A stretch of DNA of 64,000 nucleotides from Planctomycetota bacterium (lineage in GTDB: Bacteria > Planctomycetota > PUPC01 > JACPCR01). The DNA lies in NCBI GenBank assembly GCA_027625095.1, contig JAQBXN010000029.1, positions 1 to 64,000 of the forward strand, written 5' to 3'. Shown here one piece after another: positions 52,762 to 61,164 of this stretch. The stretch's first letter is position 1; every line of letters begins with the position of its first letter. The position numbers and the translations under genes are program-made. The notes under the pieces were generated by a model. The model was not told the origin of the DNA. It saw nothing but the letters and a program-made list of their open reading frames with translations, and did not search any database.

Positions 52762-54624
52762 CTAAGACGGCAATCGCAATGACCTGACGTTCGGGCCGCA
52801 TGAGAAATAGAATCTTCCGTCGATGATGACGGCGCCACGATGGAACAGCGAACCGCCGGGGTAACGTTTCGAGTCACGGCGTGAGCAACGATAGAGGACT
52901 TCGATCTTTCCGGTCTCCGGCCGCCAGCGGAAGAGGGTGATCCAGGTGATCCCGTAGATGTTGCCGTCGGGGCCGATGCACATGGACTGTTCCCGAACTC
53001 CGGAGATCTTGGATGGCACGACGTAATCCATCTCCAGGGTGTCCGGATCGAATCGGAAGAAAGTGAAATTGCCGCGAGTCGTGCCACCGGTCGTTCCGTA
53101 GAGCTTGCCGTCCAGGTAGAGCAGGTTGAGAATTCCGTTCACGCCTTCCATCGGTTTTTTCTTCCAGAGGACTTTTCTGCTTTGGGCGTCCCAGGCGAAG
53201 AGGCTCGCGTCTTTTGTGACGGGATCGGTACCGCTGCCGCGTCCGATGCTTGTCCCGCCGTAGATGACGTCGCCCGACGGATCGGGCGTCAGGGAGATGA
53301 TGCTCTGGTTGCGGATGACAATGGGATTGTTCACGTATTTCTTGCGAACCGTGTCGTAGCAGCCGAGCCCGCCGTGGAACATGCCGTATTCGGGGAAGCT
53401 GCCGATCCAGACGCGCTTCTTGCTGTCCACGCACATGGCTCGGGGTCGATTGTGCCCTCTACCCAGGTTCGTGATGAGCTTGGGATTGTCTTCCCATTTC
53501 ATCTCGCCCGGGGGATCGGTGTGGAGCGGACGGTCCGGGTCGTAGGTCATCAGGTTGCCTGCGCTGTAGCAGGCATAGTAAAGCTTCCCATCGCAGTGCC
53601 CGAACGAGTAGGCCTCGCCATTGTCCGGCGCGCCCCGGCCAAGGTTCTCCAGCTTCTTTCTCGCCGGCGAGTAACGCAGGATGTAGAGCGGCATGATGGT
53701 GCTGGCATAGACCGCGTCGTTCGGCCCTTCGGCCAGATGAAAGATATTGGCGCCGTCGGTCTTGTACTTAAGCGGGAGAATCTTGGAGTCCGGGCCTTCG
53801 CCGATTCGAATAGCGTCGGGCTCGACTCCGGTAATGGTCCGGCCATCCGGCAAGGTCTCGGGAACTCCCCAGGGATACTTTTTCGTCATTCGCCGGGCCT
53901 CAGCATCCGGGAGAGGAAACGCCTGGGCGTGGGCAAGGCGGTACCAGTTGCCGCTGAGGGCGCGAATCTTGAGCTTGTCGTCCGGCCCGCGGACGATCCC
54001 CTGAAAGCCGGGGCCTTCCTCGGATTTCGGCAGGAGTTTGGTGACACGTCCACTGGCGATGTGATATGCAAGAACCTGCGCTTCGGTGCAGCCCACCGAG
54101 CAATAGATATAGCCATCGTCGCCATCCACAACACCGCGCAGATATTTCTGCACCGGATCTAGCGAGCCGAGATCTTCGAGGCCTTCGGTTTCCGCGTTGT
54201 AGCGAAAAAGCCGGCAGTCCGACGAAGAGCCGAGGTAGAATTTCCCATCCGCCCCGCGGTCTATCGTCCAGAGCCAATGCCCCGTATCGGCGGTAATCCA
54301 GGCCTTGCCGCTCTGCGGATCGATCCGGGTGAGACGCCCGCAGCAACTCGTAACCAGCAGATGCCCATCCAGCGTAAAGTCGATGCCCCACGGCCCGTTG
54401 CACGGTTCAGGCAGCCGGAAGTATCTGCAGCGTCCGTTGGCCACGTCGACCTGAACCACCAGCGAGGAGGTACTTATGATGCCGCAGTACACGTAATCGC
54501 GAGAGGTCTGCGCGTCCCGCCACGGCACGATGCTGAGGCATGACCCGCTATGCACCGCAATGCCATGGTCGCGAAGATCAGTGGCCTTGTTTTTTTTCTT
54601 AGGGTTGGGTTTGGATGATGCCAT
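52762..54624 (-). CDS. Beta-propeller protein with repeated WxxDG-type blades
   Basis: A 620-residue protein made of repeated four-stranded blades, with DFTLDGHLLVTS, DRGADGKFYLGSS, GDDGYIYCSV, GPDDKLKIRAL, and later DSKKRVWIGSFPEYGMFHGG and GPDGNIYGI. Seven or more blades are likely; the DGK/DGxIY motifs are typical of SMP-30/gluconolactonase-like or quinoprotein-like propellers. There is no signal peptide; the N-terminus is Lys-rich. It follows the amidase gene by 21 bases in the operon. Ligand and activity are unknown; lactone hydrolysis is one possibility by fold. Confidence 0.75.
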   Translation of the reverse strand: MASSKPNPKKKNKATDLRDHGIAVHSGSCLSIVPWRDAQTSRDYVYCGIISTSSLVVQVDVANGRCRYFRLPEPCNGPWGIDFTLDGHLLVTSCCGRLTRIDPQSGKAWITADTGHWLWTIDRGADGKFYLGSSSDCRLFRYNAETEGLEDLGSLDPVQKYLRGVVDGDDGYIYCSVGCTEAQVLAYHIASGRVTKLLPKSEEGPGFQGIVRGPDDKLKIRALSGNWYRLAHAQAFPLPDAEARRMTKKYPWGVPETLPDGRTITGVEPDAIRIGEGPDSKILPLKYKTDGANIFHLAEGPNDAVYASTIMPLYILRYSPARKKLENLGRGAPDNGEAYSFGHCDGKLYYACYSAGNLMTYDPDRPLHTDPPGEMKWEDNPKLITNLGRGHNRPRAMCVDSKKRVWIGSFPEYGMFHGGLGCYDTVRKKYVNNPIVIRNQSIISLTPDPSGDVIYGGTSIGRGSGTDPVTKDASLFAWDAQSRKVLWKKKPMEGVNGILNLLYLDGKLYGTTGGTTRGNFTFFRFDPDTLEMDYVVPSKISGVREQSMCIGPDGNIYGITWITLFRWRPETGKIEVLYRCSRRDSKRYPGGSLFHRGAVIIDGRFYFSCGPNVRSLRLPS

Positions 54625-54645
54625 TGAGATTGTTCCTTTTAATTG

Positions 54646-55611
54646 TCATTTGAATTTCTTGAGCAGCGGTTCATAGGTCTGCGGACGGCGCAGGGAACGG
54701 CGGAGGGCCTGGAAGTCCGGAGAGTCAGGAGTATCGGCGGGCCAGCGCCGGTTGTCGCTTATGGTCACTTCTCCGACGGCAAGGCCGGCCTTCTTTCCGC
54801 GGATACATGCTTTCACGTCGCCGTTCTGCGCGAGGACGCAGGACTCCCGCGGCTCCCAATCGTTTTCAGGTGCGAAAGAGGCGTAGACCAGGGCGCAGTG
54901 GTGATCGCTGGCGCGGACACGCAGGCGGTTCTGCCCCATGTCCGGCTTCTCGTCCGGCAGCGTGTAACCGCCCGAAGGATGCAGGACGATCTGCACCTTG
55001 TCTGCGGCCAGGCATGAGTGGTGTTCCGGGAACACGACGTCGTAACAGATCGAGAATCCAATCCGGCCCAGGCGGGTATCGGCGACGGTGTAATCATTGC
55101 CCGTAGCGACATAGACCTTCTCGTCGTAGGGAAGATGAATCTTCTCGTAACGCAGAGCAATTTCGCCCTGCTCATCGGCCAGCAACCCGGTGTTGTAGAT
55201 TCGGCCGCGACGGACCGTGTAGCTGGAAGCGGCCAGCATTATCCTGGTAGCCTTTGCCTGTTTGCAAAGCCAGTCGGTGAAGAGTTGTCCGGACCATTTG
55301 TAAAGCCGCACGGCATCGGCTTTGGCGTTCGGGTTCGGGTTGGCGCCCTTGCCCGGTGCTGCGAGGACACCGGGGGTGAAACAGAATTCAGGGAACAGCA
55401 GGAGATCCACATTACGGTCAGCCGCTTTCTGAACCCACTGTTCGAGATAGGCGAGATACTCTTCGCCATAAGCGCGAGCGTAGGTCTCGTCGTAAGTGGA
55501 AGCCCCAAGGTTGTATTTCAGGAAATGCTGCTGACGCCGTTCGGGGTAACGCTGAAGTCGCCGGGCGACCCGCGTCTTGGCACTCCAGATTTGGGCCGCT
55601 GCGAGAATCAT
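54646..55611 (-). CDS. Carbon-nitrogen hydrolase (nitrilase superfamily)
   Basis: A 321-residue amidase. The Glu-Lys-Cys triad is in LLLFPEFCF, YEKIHLPYDEK and GFSICYDVVFPE. An insertion with GKGANPNPNAKADAV before the second element makes it longer than the simple amidases. I chose the ATG at 55611 because it begins the family's first strand (ILAAAQIW) and lies 5 bases after the stop of the esterase pseudogene; an upstream in-frame start would add 111 residues that are antisense to that gene. The operon context with an esterase suggests removal of N-acyl groups from a deacetylated sugar or lipid. Confidence 0.85.
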   Translation of the reverse strand: MILAAAQIWSAKTRVARRLQRYPERRQQHFLKYNLGASTYDETYARAYGEEYLAYLEQWVQKAADRNVDLLLFPEFCFTPGVLAAPGKGANPNPNAKADAVRLYKWSGQLFTDWLCKQAKATRIMLAASSYTVRRGRIYNTGLLADEQGEIALRYEKIHLPYDEKVYVATGNDYTVADTRLGRIGFSICYDVVFPEHHSCLAADKVQIVLHPSGGYTLPDEKPDMGQNRLRVRASDHHCALVYASFAPENDWEPRESCVLAQNGDVKACIRGKKAGLAVGEVTISDNRRWPADTPDSPDFQALRRSLRRPQTYEPLLKKFK

Positions 55612-55616
55612 GTCAA

Positions 55617-56827
55617 TCAAAGCCCTCCAAGCGAAACATAAAACAACCAGTTGGTGAAGACCAGAATGTGGTTTTCGCCCTTGCGAAGCGTAACCGTAAT
55701 GCGATCGGCATCTGGATGGTAGCCGTGCAGGAAACTTCCGTTCCAGACGAGCTGTCCGTTCAGCCAGACGCAATAGGGGAATGAGCCTCCGACGTGCATG
55801 GTTGTCTTTGTCTCCATGTCTTTCTTGATGATGGCAAGCCCGAAGGCGCCTGCATCGCGGGATGGTACACCGGGCTTCGTCTTGGATATCTCCTGTCCCA
55901 GGGGCATGACGCCGCCGCGGGCCAGCCAGCTCACCTGCCACCACGAAGTCTTTTTGATTTCAGCTTCGCGGTCGAATTTCCGCCAACCTGCTGCGATTGG
56001 ATCGAACTCTAACGGTATTTCCGGCAGAGGTGGGTATTCGCCCTTTGAGGCTGCTACGGGATCGAAATCTTCCGGCATGATCGTCCATTGCTTCTTTGGT
56101 TGAGCGGCTTTCCAGGGGATCGGCGCAGAGATAAACCATTCGGTGACCGATCCGGGATATATCGAGGTCTTCTCGATCATGGGCGCCTTGCAGCCAAGAG
56201 CATCGAGTACGACCTGCGCCATGGTCCGCCAGCCTTCGATCTTGTGATGTACGCCGTCCGGCCCCCACATCTCCTTCCCCGCGGCCTCGCCTTGCTCAAA
56301 CGCAACATGGAAATCCACCAGGATGCAGTCGTGTTTCCTCGCGACTTCGCGTGCTTCGGCGTTGAAGGGGTGCATGAGTTCGTTGCGTTCGGGATCACGC
56401 AAAGCTGGCGGCACCGCCAACACTACTTGTGCGCCGGCCTCGCGGGTTTCACGAACCAGTGATTCCAGGTCCCGTCGATAGTCTTCGAGCGTTGCCCGGC
56501 CCTGGTCGGCGGCCCCGATGTTTAAAACGACCAGATCCGGCTTCAGCTCGACGACGTCTTAGGTGTAACGCCGTCGCAACATGGCCGTGCTGTTCCCGGC
56601 GACGCCAGCATTGTGCAGGACGAGATCGGGATAGCCGTTCGCCCTCAACGTCTCGGCGATCCAGTCACACCAGGCGGAACCGTCGGTCAGGCGTCGCCGG
56701 TGAAGACGATCCGTCTTACTCCAGCCATAGGATCTTTTGCCGCGGGGCCCTTTGGCGCTTCCGCTGCAATAGCAGTGCTTAAGCTCAGCAAAGTCGCGGC
56801 CGTCATTACCAATAAAGATTGTTGCAT
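55617..56827 (-). pseudogene. GDSL (SGNH) esterase broken at its catalytic serine
   Basis: The minus-strand ATG at 56827 gives a signal peptide (LSLSTAIAAEA) and RRIVFTGDA, after which the frame hits a stop. A one-base gain would read GDSLTDGSAWCDWIAE; the deletion falls in the catalytic GDS serine codon at about 56691-56696. In the corrected frame, MLRRRYT is followed by a TAA (56559-56561) before DVVELKPDLVVLNIGAADQG, a second inactivating change. The rest is intact, including the GPDGVHH catalytic Asp-His block near 56255 and a C-terminal jelly-roll part. This was a secreted acetylesterase of rhamnogalacturonan-acetylesterase type. A shorter reading frame from 56423 could still be translated but lacks the active site. 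Confidence 0.85.
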
Positions 56828-57041
56828 CGCTCAGACTCCCTCAGAATTCTCAGGCGGGGCCTCATAGATATCAGACCGTGAGTCTATTCGCTCTCCCTTC
56901 ATGTCTCTTTCTAGCGGGCGTCTGCGTTTCGCTACGCGACGAACTGCCGACGACAGCGAGATAATGAAGGACATGATCCTTGCGCTGATCTATGCTGCCT
57001 GTTGCAGATACGGGACCTCTATAAGAAATAAAAGGTGCAAA

Positions 57042-59546
57042 ATGACGAATTGGAATGTCGGCATCGCTCGTCGAGTCATCACACCGCAGACGCCAGTCTG
57101 GCTGGCGGGATATGGCAGCAATCGCGAGCCGGATGGGAAAATTCACGACCTCTGGGTCAAAGTGCTGGCGCTTCGGGCGCCCGATGGGAAACGCGTGGTC
57201 ATGGCGACCACCGACCACATGGGGATGTCGAAAACAATCTACGAGAGCCTCTATGCGGAGATGAGCCGTCGCTTCTCTCTGGATCGCTCGGAGTTCATGA
57301 TCACCTTCTCGCACAATCATTGCGGGCCGGTATTGAAGGATGACCTCGTTGATTACTACCCGCTCGACGAAGAGCAGCACCAACTGGTCAACGAGTATAC
57401 GGACTGGATGGAGGGCCAGGTGACTGAGGCCGTAGCCGAAGCTCTGGATAACTGGCAGCCGGCGCAACTTTTCATGGGAGAAGGCAAATGCACCTTTGCA
57501 GTCAACCGCCGTGAGAATCCTGAGGCGGAAGTGCCGCAGATGCGGGCCGAGGGCAAGCCCCTCAAAGGTGTGGTCGATCATTACGTCCCGGTCCTGGCCG
57601 TACGCGGAGAGGACGAGAAGCTGCTGGGGCTATTGTTCGGCTATGCCTGCCATCCGACCACATTGAATTTCAAAACCTATTGCGGTGACTATCCGGGCTT
57701 TGCCCAGGTCAACCTCGAAGCCAGGCATCCCGACACGACCGCGATGTTTTTCAATGCCTGCGGCGCCGATCAGAATCCAATTCCCAGACGGAAAGTAGAA
57801 CTCTGCGAGCAATACGGAAAAATGCTCTCCGACGCAGTCGAAGAGGCGCTTGTCAAACCCATGCGGCCAGTCTCCGGGGGCCTCCGCTCAGCCTTCGAGT
57901 TTGTGGATCTCGACTACGATGAACTCGTGACCCGCGAAAAACTGCTGCCGATAGCAGCAGGTGAAAACGCGGTGCGCGCACGCTGGGCCAACCGCATGTT
58001 GAAAATGATCGACGCGGGTGTGGACTTCCCGACCTCCTACCCTTACCCGGTCCAGACCTGGAACATCGGCAACGACCTTCTCCTGATAGCCATAGGAGGC
58101 GAGGCCGTGGTGGACTATTCGCTCCGGTTCAAAAGAGAATTCGGCCCGACCACCTGGGTCTGCGGATATGCCAACGACATGGCCGCTTACATTCCGTCCC
58201 GCCGGGTCTGGGAGGAAGGTGGCTACGAAGGAGGCCCGCACCTCGACGAATACGGTCGCCCAGCCTGGCTCTGGAAAGGTGACATCGAAGATCGCATCGT
58301 CGGAACCGTGCATCGATTGGCGCGCAAGGTCGGACGAATCTGTACGGTGAAACGAGAACCCTACCTCCAGTCCACCATCGATACCGGCGCGGTGTTCATG
58401 AGCTGCTCCTACCTCGGCGCCGGCACTCGCCGCCAGGAAGTGTTTTTCGAAGAACACAGCGATGACTACTTTGGCAGCTTCCGCGAGCGATTCTCGGATG
58501 ACAACGGCCGGAATTGGACGGAGTGGCAACCAGTCCCGGCGCGCAAATCACAGCAGGGTGAAGCCGTCCTGGAACTGATGGACCTCTCCTGCGGCCACGA
58601 CCCCGTCTCCGGCAAGACGATCCATCTGGCTTTGCAGCGGATCTTCCCCAAGAAAGACTACACGGGCGGATATCACGACCACACCCTCTACCGATTGTCC
58701 GCTGACGAAGGCCGCACCTGGAGCGAATTTCGTCTTCTTCGATACGAAGACGGGCCGGAATTTGACGAGGATAACTGGGTGAATCCGGAATACCTGGAGA
58801 CCAATCAGCTTTACGCCGGATACAACGTGGAGGCCACCACAAGCGGCACGCTCGTGACCGCCGGTTGCGTAAGAGCAACGCATACCACTGAAAGCGGCGA
58901 AGAGGAATCGGTGACCGGGGTCCGCTGTTTCGCTGGCCGCTGGAATGAAACCGACGGTCAATACGACTGGTCTGCATCCGCGCCGCTCACGGTCTCCACG
59001 GCCATCTCTTCCAGAGGCCTGTTGGAACCTGCCATCACCGAACTGAAATCCGGTGACTTGCTTCTCGACATGCGCGGCTCAAGTTCCAAACCCACTCCCG
59101 GCCGCGCCTGGGTCTCCATCTCCTCTGATGGCGGTATGACCTGGAGCCCGGTGAGAGATCTGCGCTACGACGACGGCGACCAGTTCTATTCCCCGTCGAC
59201 ATTCGTGCGGATGCTGCGCAGCCACCGGACCGGCAAGCTCTACTGGGTCGGCAACATTACTCCAACACCTCCCCAGGGCAATATGCCCCGCCATCCTCTC
59301 GTCATCGCCGAAATCGACGAGCCGCTTCACGCCCTCAAGCGCAGCACGGTAACGGTCATCGACGCCCTCGACTTCGTCACCGCGCCAGAGCCTGACATGG
59401 CCAACCTTCAACTGACCAACTTCGCCATGCAGGAGAACCGGGAGACAGAAGATTTCGAAATCTACATGACCCGCTACTGGCGGCCCAAGGATCGCCAAGT
59501 GTGGCTGGGCCACGTTTATCGGTATGTGCTCTCGTTTCTGCCGTAG
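57042..59546 (+). CDS. Ceramidase-like domain fused to a sialidase-like propeller
   Basis: An 834-residue protein. Residues 1 to about 430 match the neutral/alkaline ceramidase N-terminal domain: GIARRVITPQTPVWLAGYG, TDHMGMS, the zinc-type His91 and His93 in FSHNHCGP and His204 in ACHPTT, then FFNACGADQNP and GYANDMAAYIPSRRVW. Residues from about 440 form a BNR/sialidase-like propeller with Asp-box motifs FSDDNGRNW, LSADEGRTW and ISSDGGMTW. No signal peptide is present, unlike most ceramidases. Ceramidases split ceramide, sialidases remove sialic acid, so the fusion suggests handling of sphingolipid-linked glycans, but activity of either half is inference. I start at the ATG 57042 with AAAGG before it; an earlier in-frame start would add 47 unconserved residues. 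Confidence 0.75.
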   Translation: MTNWNVGIARRVITPQTPVWLAGYGSNREPDGKIHDLWVKVLALRAPDGKRVVMATTDHMGMSKTIYESLYAEMSRRFSLDRSEFMITFSHNHCGPVLKDDLVDYYPLDEEQHQLVNEYTDWMEGQVTEAVAEALDNWQPAQLFMGEGKCTFAVNRRENPEAEVPQMRAEGKPLKGVVDHYVPVLAVRGEDEKLLGLLFGYACHPTTLNFKTYCGDYPGFAQVNLEARHPDTTAMFFNACGADQNPIPRRKVELCEQYGKMLSDAVEEALVKPMRPVSGGLRSAFEFVDLDYDELVTREKLLPIAAGENAVRARWANRMLKMIDAGVDFPTSYPYPVQTWNIGNDLLLIAIGGEAVVDYSLRFKREFGPTTWVCGYANDMAAYIPSRRVWEEGGYEGGPHLDEYGRPAWLWKGDIEDRIVGTVHRLARKVGRICTVKREPYLQSTIDTGAVFMSCSYLGAGTRRQEVFFEEHSDDYFGSFRERFSDDNGRNWTEWQPVPARKSQQGEAVLELMDLSCGHDPVSGKTIHLALQRIFPKKDYTGGYHDHTLYRLSADEGRTWSEFRLLRYEDGPEFDEDNWVNPEYLETNQLYAGYNVEATTSGTLVTAGCVRATHTTESGEEESVTGVRCFAGRWNETDGQYDWSASAPLTVSTAISSRGLLEPAITELKSGDLLLDMRGSSSKPTPGRAWVSISSDGGMTWSPVRDLRYDDGDQFYSPSTFVRMLRSHRTGKLYWVGNITPTPPQGNMPRHPLVIAEIDEPLHALKRSTVTVIDALDFVTAPEPDMANLQLTNFAMQENRETEDFEIYMTRYWRPKDRQVWLGHVYRYVLSFLP

Positions 59547-59577
59547 CCACAAGGCAGTTCACCTCGGTGGGGCCTTG
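59541..59577. repeat. Partial CAAG element overlapping the fusion gene's stop
   Basis: CCGTAGCCACAAG (59541-59553) is the complement of CTTGTGGCTACGG at 52601-52613, and CAAGGC (59551-59556) pairs with GCCTTG (59572-59577). The TAG stop of the ceramidase-sialidase gene (59544-59546) lies within this copy. Confidence 0.7.
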
Positions 59578-59578
59578 C

Positions 59579-59818
59579 TTATGAGCCGTTGGACAGCCCC
59601 TCCAGAGCCGGAAGCAAAAGCTCATCATCGCCCGCCTGATTCATTCGCTTCGAAGCTTCTCCCCAGCCCTCGCGAACCTTCTTTTTTACCGGGCGAAGAA
59701 CGATGGACTCACCATCGACCACCAGGTCCACCGAATCTTCGATCTGGCACTGGTCGAGCACCCTTTTCGGAATCCGAATACCCTTCGAATTTCCAATACT
59801 CACGATCCTCACGTTCAT
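59579..59818 (-). CDS. MazE/AbrB-type antitoxin without a toxin
   Basis: A 79-residue swapped-hairpin AbrB protein: VRIVSIGNSKGIRIPKRVLDQ is the DNA-binding fold and VDLVVDGESIVLRPVKK the second strand pair. The remaining 35 residues (REGWGEASKRMNQAGDDELL) form the usual toxin-binding tail of MazE. In type II modules a MazF-type toxin would follow downstream on this strand, but only 32 bases separate the gene from the convergent fusion gene, so none is present. It may be a lone regulator or a module that lost its toxin. Confidence 0.82.
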   Translation of the reverse strand: MNVRIVSIGNSKGIRIPKRVLDQCQIEDSVDLVVDGESIVLRPVKKKVREGWGEASKRMNQAGDDELLLPALEGLSNGS

Positions 59819-59899
59819 CGTCAGATCCTCTCAGGTCGAAAAGTATTTACTATTGTGATTACTCATGTCGTGATCTTCAATTCCAGTTTCATTATCGGG

Positions 59900-59947
59900 A
59901 CAAGCAGCTTACTTGTGGATTCAGCGACATGCTGGGAGCATGTCGCT
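59900..59947. repeat. Composite hairpin element (CAAG plus AGCGACATGC modules)
   Basis: ACAAG and CTTGT pair at 59900-59916, and AGCGACATGCT (59923-59933) pairs perfectly with AGCATGTCGCT (59937-59947) over a three-base loop. The same two modules, in part, occur at 52553-52611. It lies 40 bases before the isomerase-like gene. Confidence 0.85.
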
Positions 59948-59986
59948 ACGGGAGCGGCAACTGCGAAATAGAGGAAAGGAGGTAGT

Positions 59987-61006
59987 GTGACACTGCGACT
60001 CGGCCTGGAAACCTTCAGCTATCTGCCGCTGTATGCGGCTGGCAAAATGGATGTGTTCGGATTCATCGAGCGAACTCATGAGCTCGGGTTGGATGGTGTT
60101 CAGATCAATATCTGCACGGAGCGCGAACACTGGGGGATGCTGGGTGGGGTTGAAACGGACAGGCTCAGGGATGTGCGTCGGCTGACGGAGTCCCTGGGAA
60201 TGTATGTGGAGGTGGATACCTACGGCATGCAGGAAGACCACCTGCGTACTGCTCTTCGGGCGAGCCACCTGCTCGGTGCGGACGTTCTGAGGACCTACGC
60301 CAGCACACCCGATGTGCTGGAGGGGGCGGCCCTGCTCGATTACATGCAGCCAGGTGGCGGGTTAGACCGCGACCTGGAACGGGCAGTGCTCACCCTGCGG
60401 CGACTCCTGCCGATCTGCGCGGACACCGGCATCCGCATCGCCATGGAAAACCACGAGTATGAGACGAGCGCTCAAATGCTTTCGCTGGTGAAGGCCGTGG
60501 ATAGCGAATGGGTCGGACTCCTCGTGGACACCGGGAACATGATGACGGTTTGGGAGGATCCCGTCGCCGCCGTAACGGCCATGGCCCCGTTCGCGATCAG
60601 TACGCATTTCAAAGACCATGCAGTAATTGAGGAAGACGACCGGTTATGGGTGGTTGGGACTCCGGTCGGCAAGGGTAGTATCGACTGCGCGGCATGTTTT
60701 GAGGCGCTGGTTCAACATTCGTCACTTGACCGGATCAACATCGAAGTCTGCTATGGGTATCGCAGCGCCTTCCGCGTTCCGGAGGGTCGCGGTGAACAAA
60801 GCCCGGGTCAGGGCGCGTTCCGTATCCAGCCGCGACCGCACGACAAGACGATCGTATCGCCGTACCCGAACTATGCGCGTTCGAGCATGATGACCGCATC
60901 CGCCTGGGAAGAGTTGTTGGCCTGGCAGGAACAAGCCGTTGTCGAAAGCGTCGAGTACGTGAAGGCTCTGAATCTGGCGCCGCGGCCGAAATCTGGCACG
61001 TCATGA
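59987..61006 (+). CDS. Sugar-phosphate isomerase/epimerase-like TIM barrel
   Basis: A 339-residue AP-endonuclease-2 type TIM barrel, a family that includes xylose isomerases, inosose isomerases and hydroxypyruvate isomerases. The metal ligands are visible as Glu in IAMENHEYE, Asp in LLVDTGN, His in STHFKDH and Glu in NIEVCYG. No signal peptide. The GTG start is supported by AAAGGAGG at 59975-59982, 4 bases before it, and by the LRLGLETFSY first strand. Many such genes neighbour Gfo/Idh/MocA oxidoreductases; here the nearest is at 23343. Substrate unknown. Confidence 0.87.
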   Translation: MTLRLGLETFSYLPLYAAGKMDVFGFIERTHELGLDGVQINICTEREHWGMLGGVETDRLRDVRRLTESLGMYVEVDTYGMQEDHLRTALRASHLLGADVLRTYASTPDVLEGAALLDYMQPGGGLDRDLERAVLTLRRLLPICADTGIRIAMENHEYETSAQMLSLVKAVDSEWVGLLVDTGNMMTVWEDPVAAVTAMAPFAISTHFKDHAVIEEDDRLWVVGTPVGKGSIDCAACFEALVQHSSLDRINIEVCYGYRSAFRVPEGRGEQSPGQGAFRIQPRPHDKTIVSPYPNYARSSMMTASAWEELLAWQEQAVVESVEYVKALNLAPRPKSGTS

Positions 61007-61164
61007 GGGAGGACACCATCTGCCAAACCCCCGCCAATCACTTGTCCCAATCGCCTCCATCTGAAGGCTGGGTCCCGTTTTCCGGCACGTTGTCAGATTT
61101 TCCCCTGATCAGATCTCTTTCGGCGCTCGGAGGGACTCCTCCGTCCGGGCGACCGCCAGGATGT

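Noticed and set aside
53182-54162. Plus-strand frame of 326 codons opposite the beta-propeller gene
   Set aside because: The propeller blades are on the minus strand; this frame has no motif and no ribosome site.
56690-56700. Programmed frameshift or selenocysteine at the GDA-TGA of the esterase
   Set aside because: No slippery heptamer, no SECIS-like stem, and a second stop (TAA) follows downstream, so mutation is simpler.
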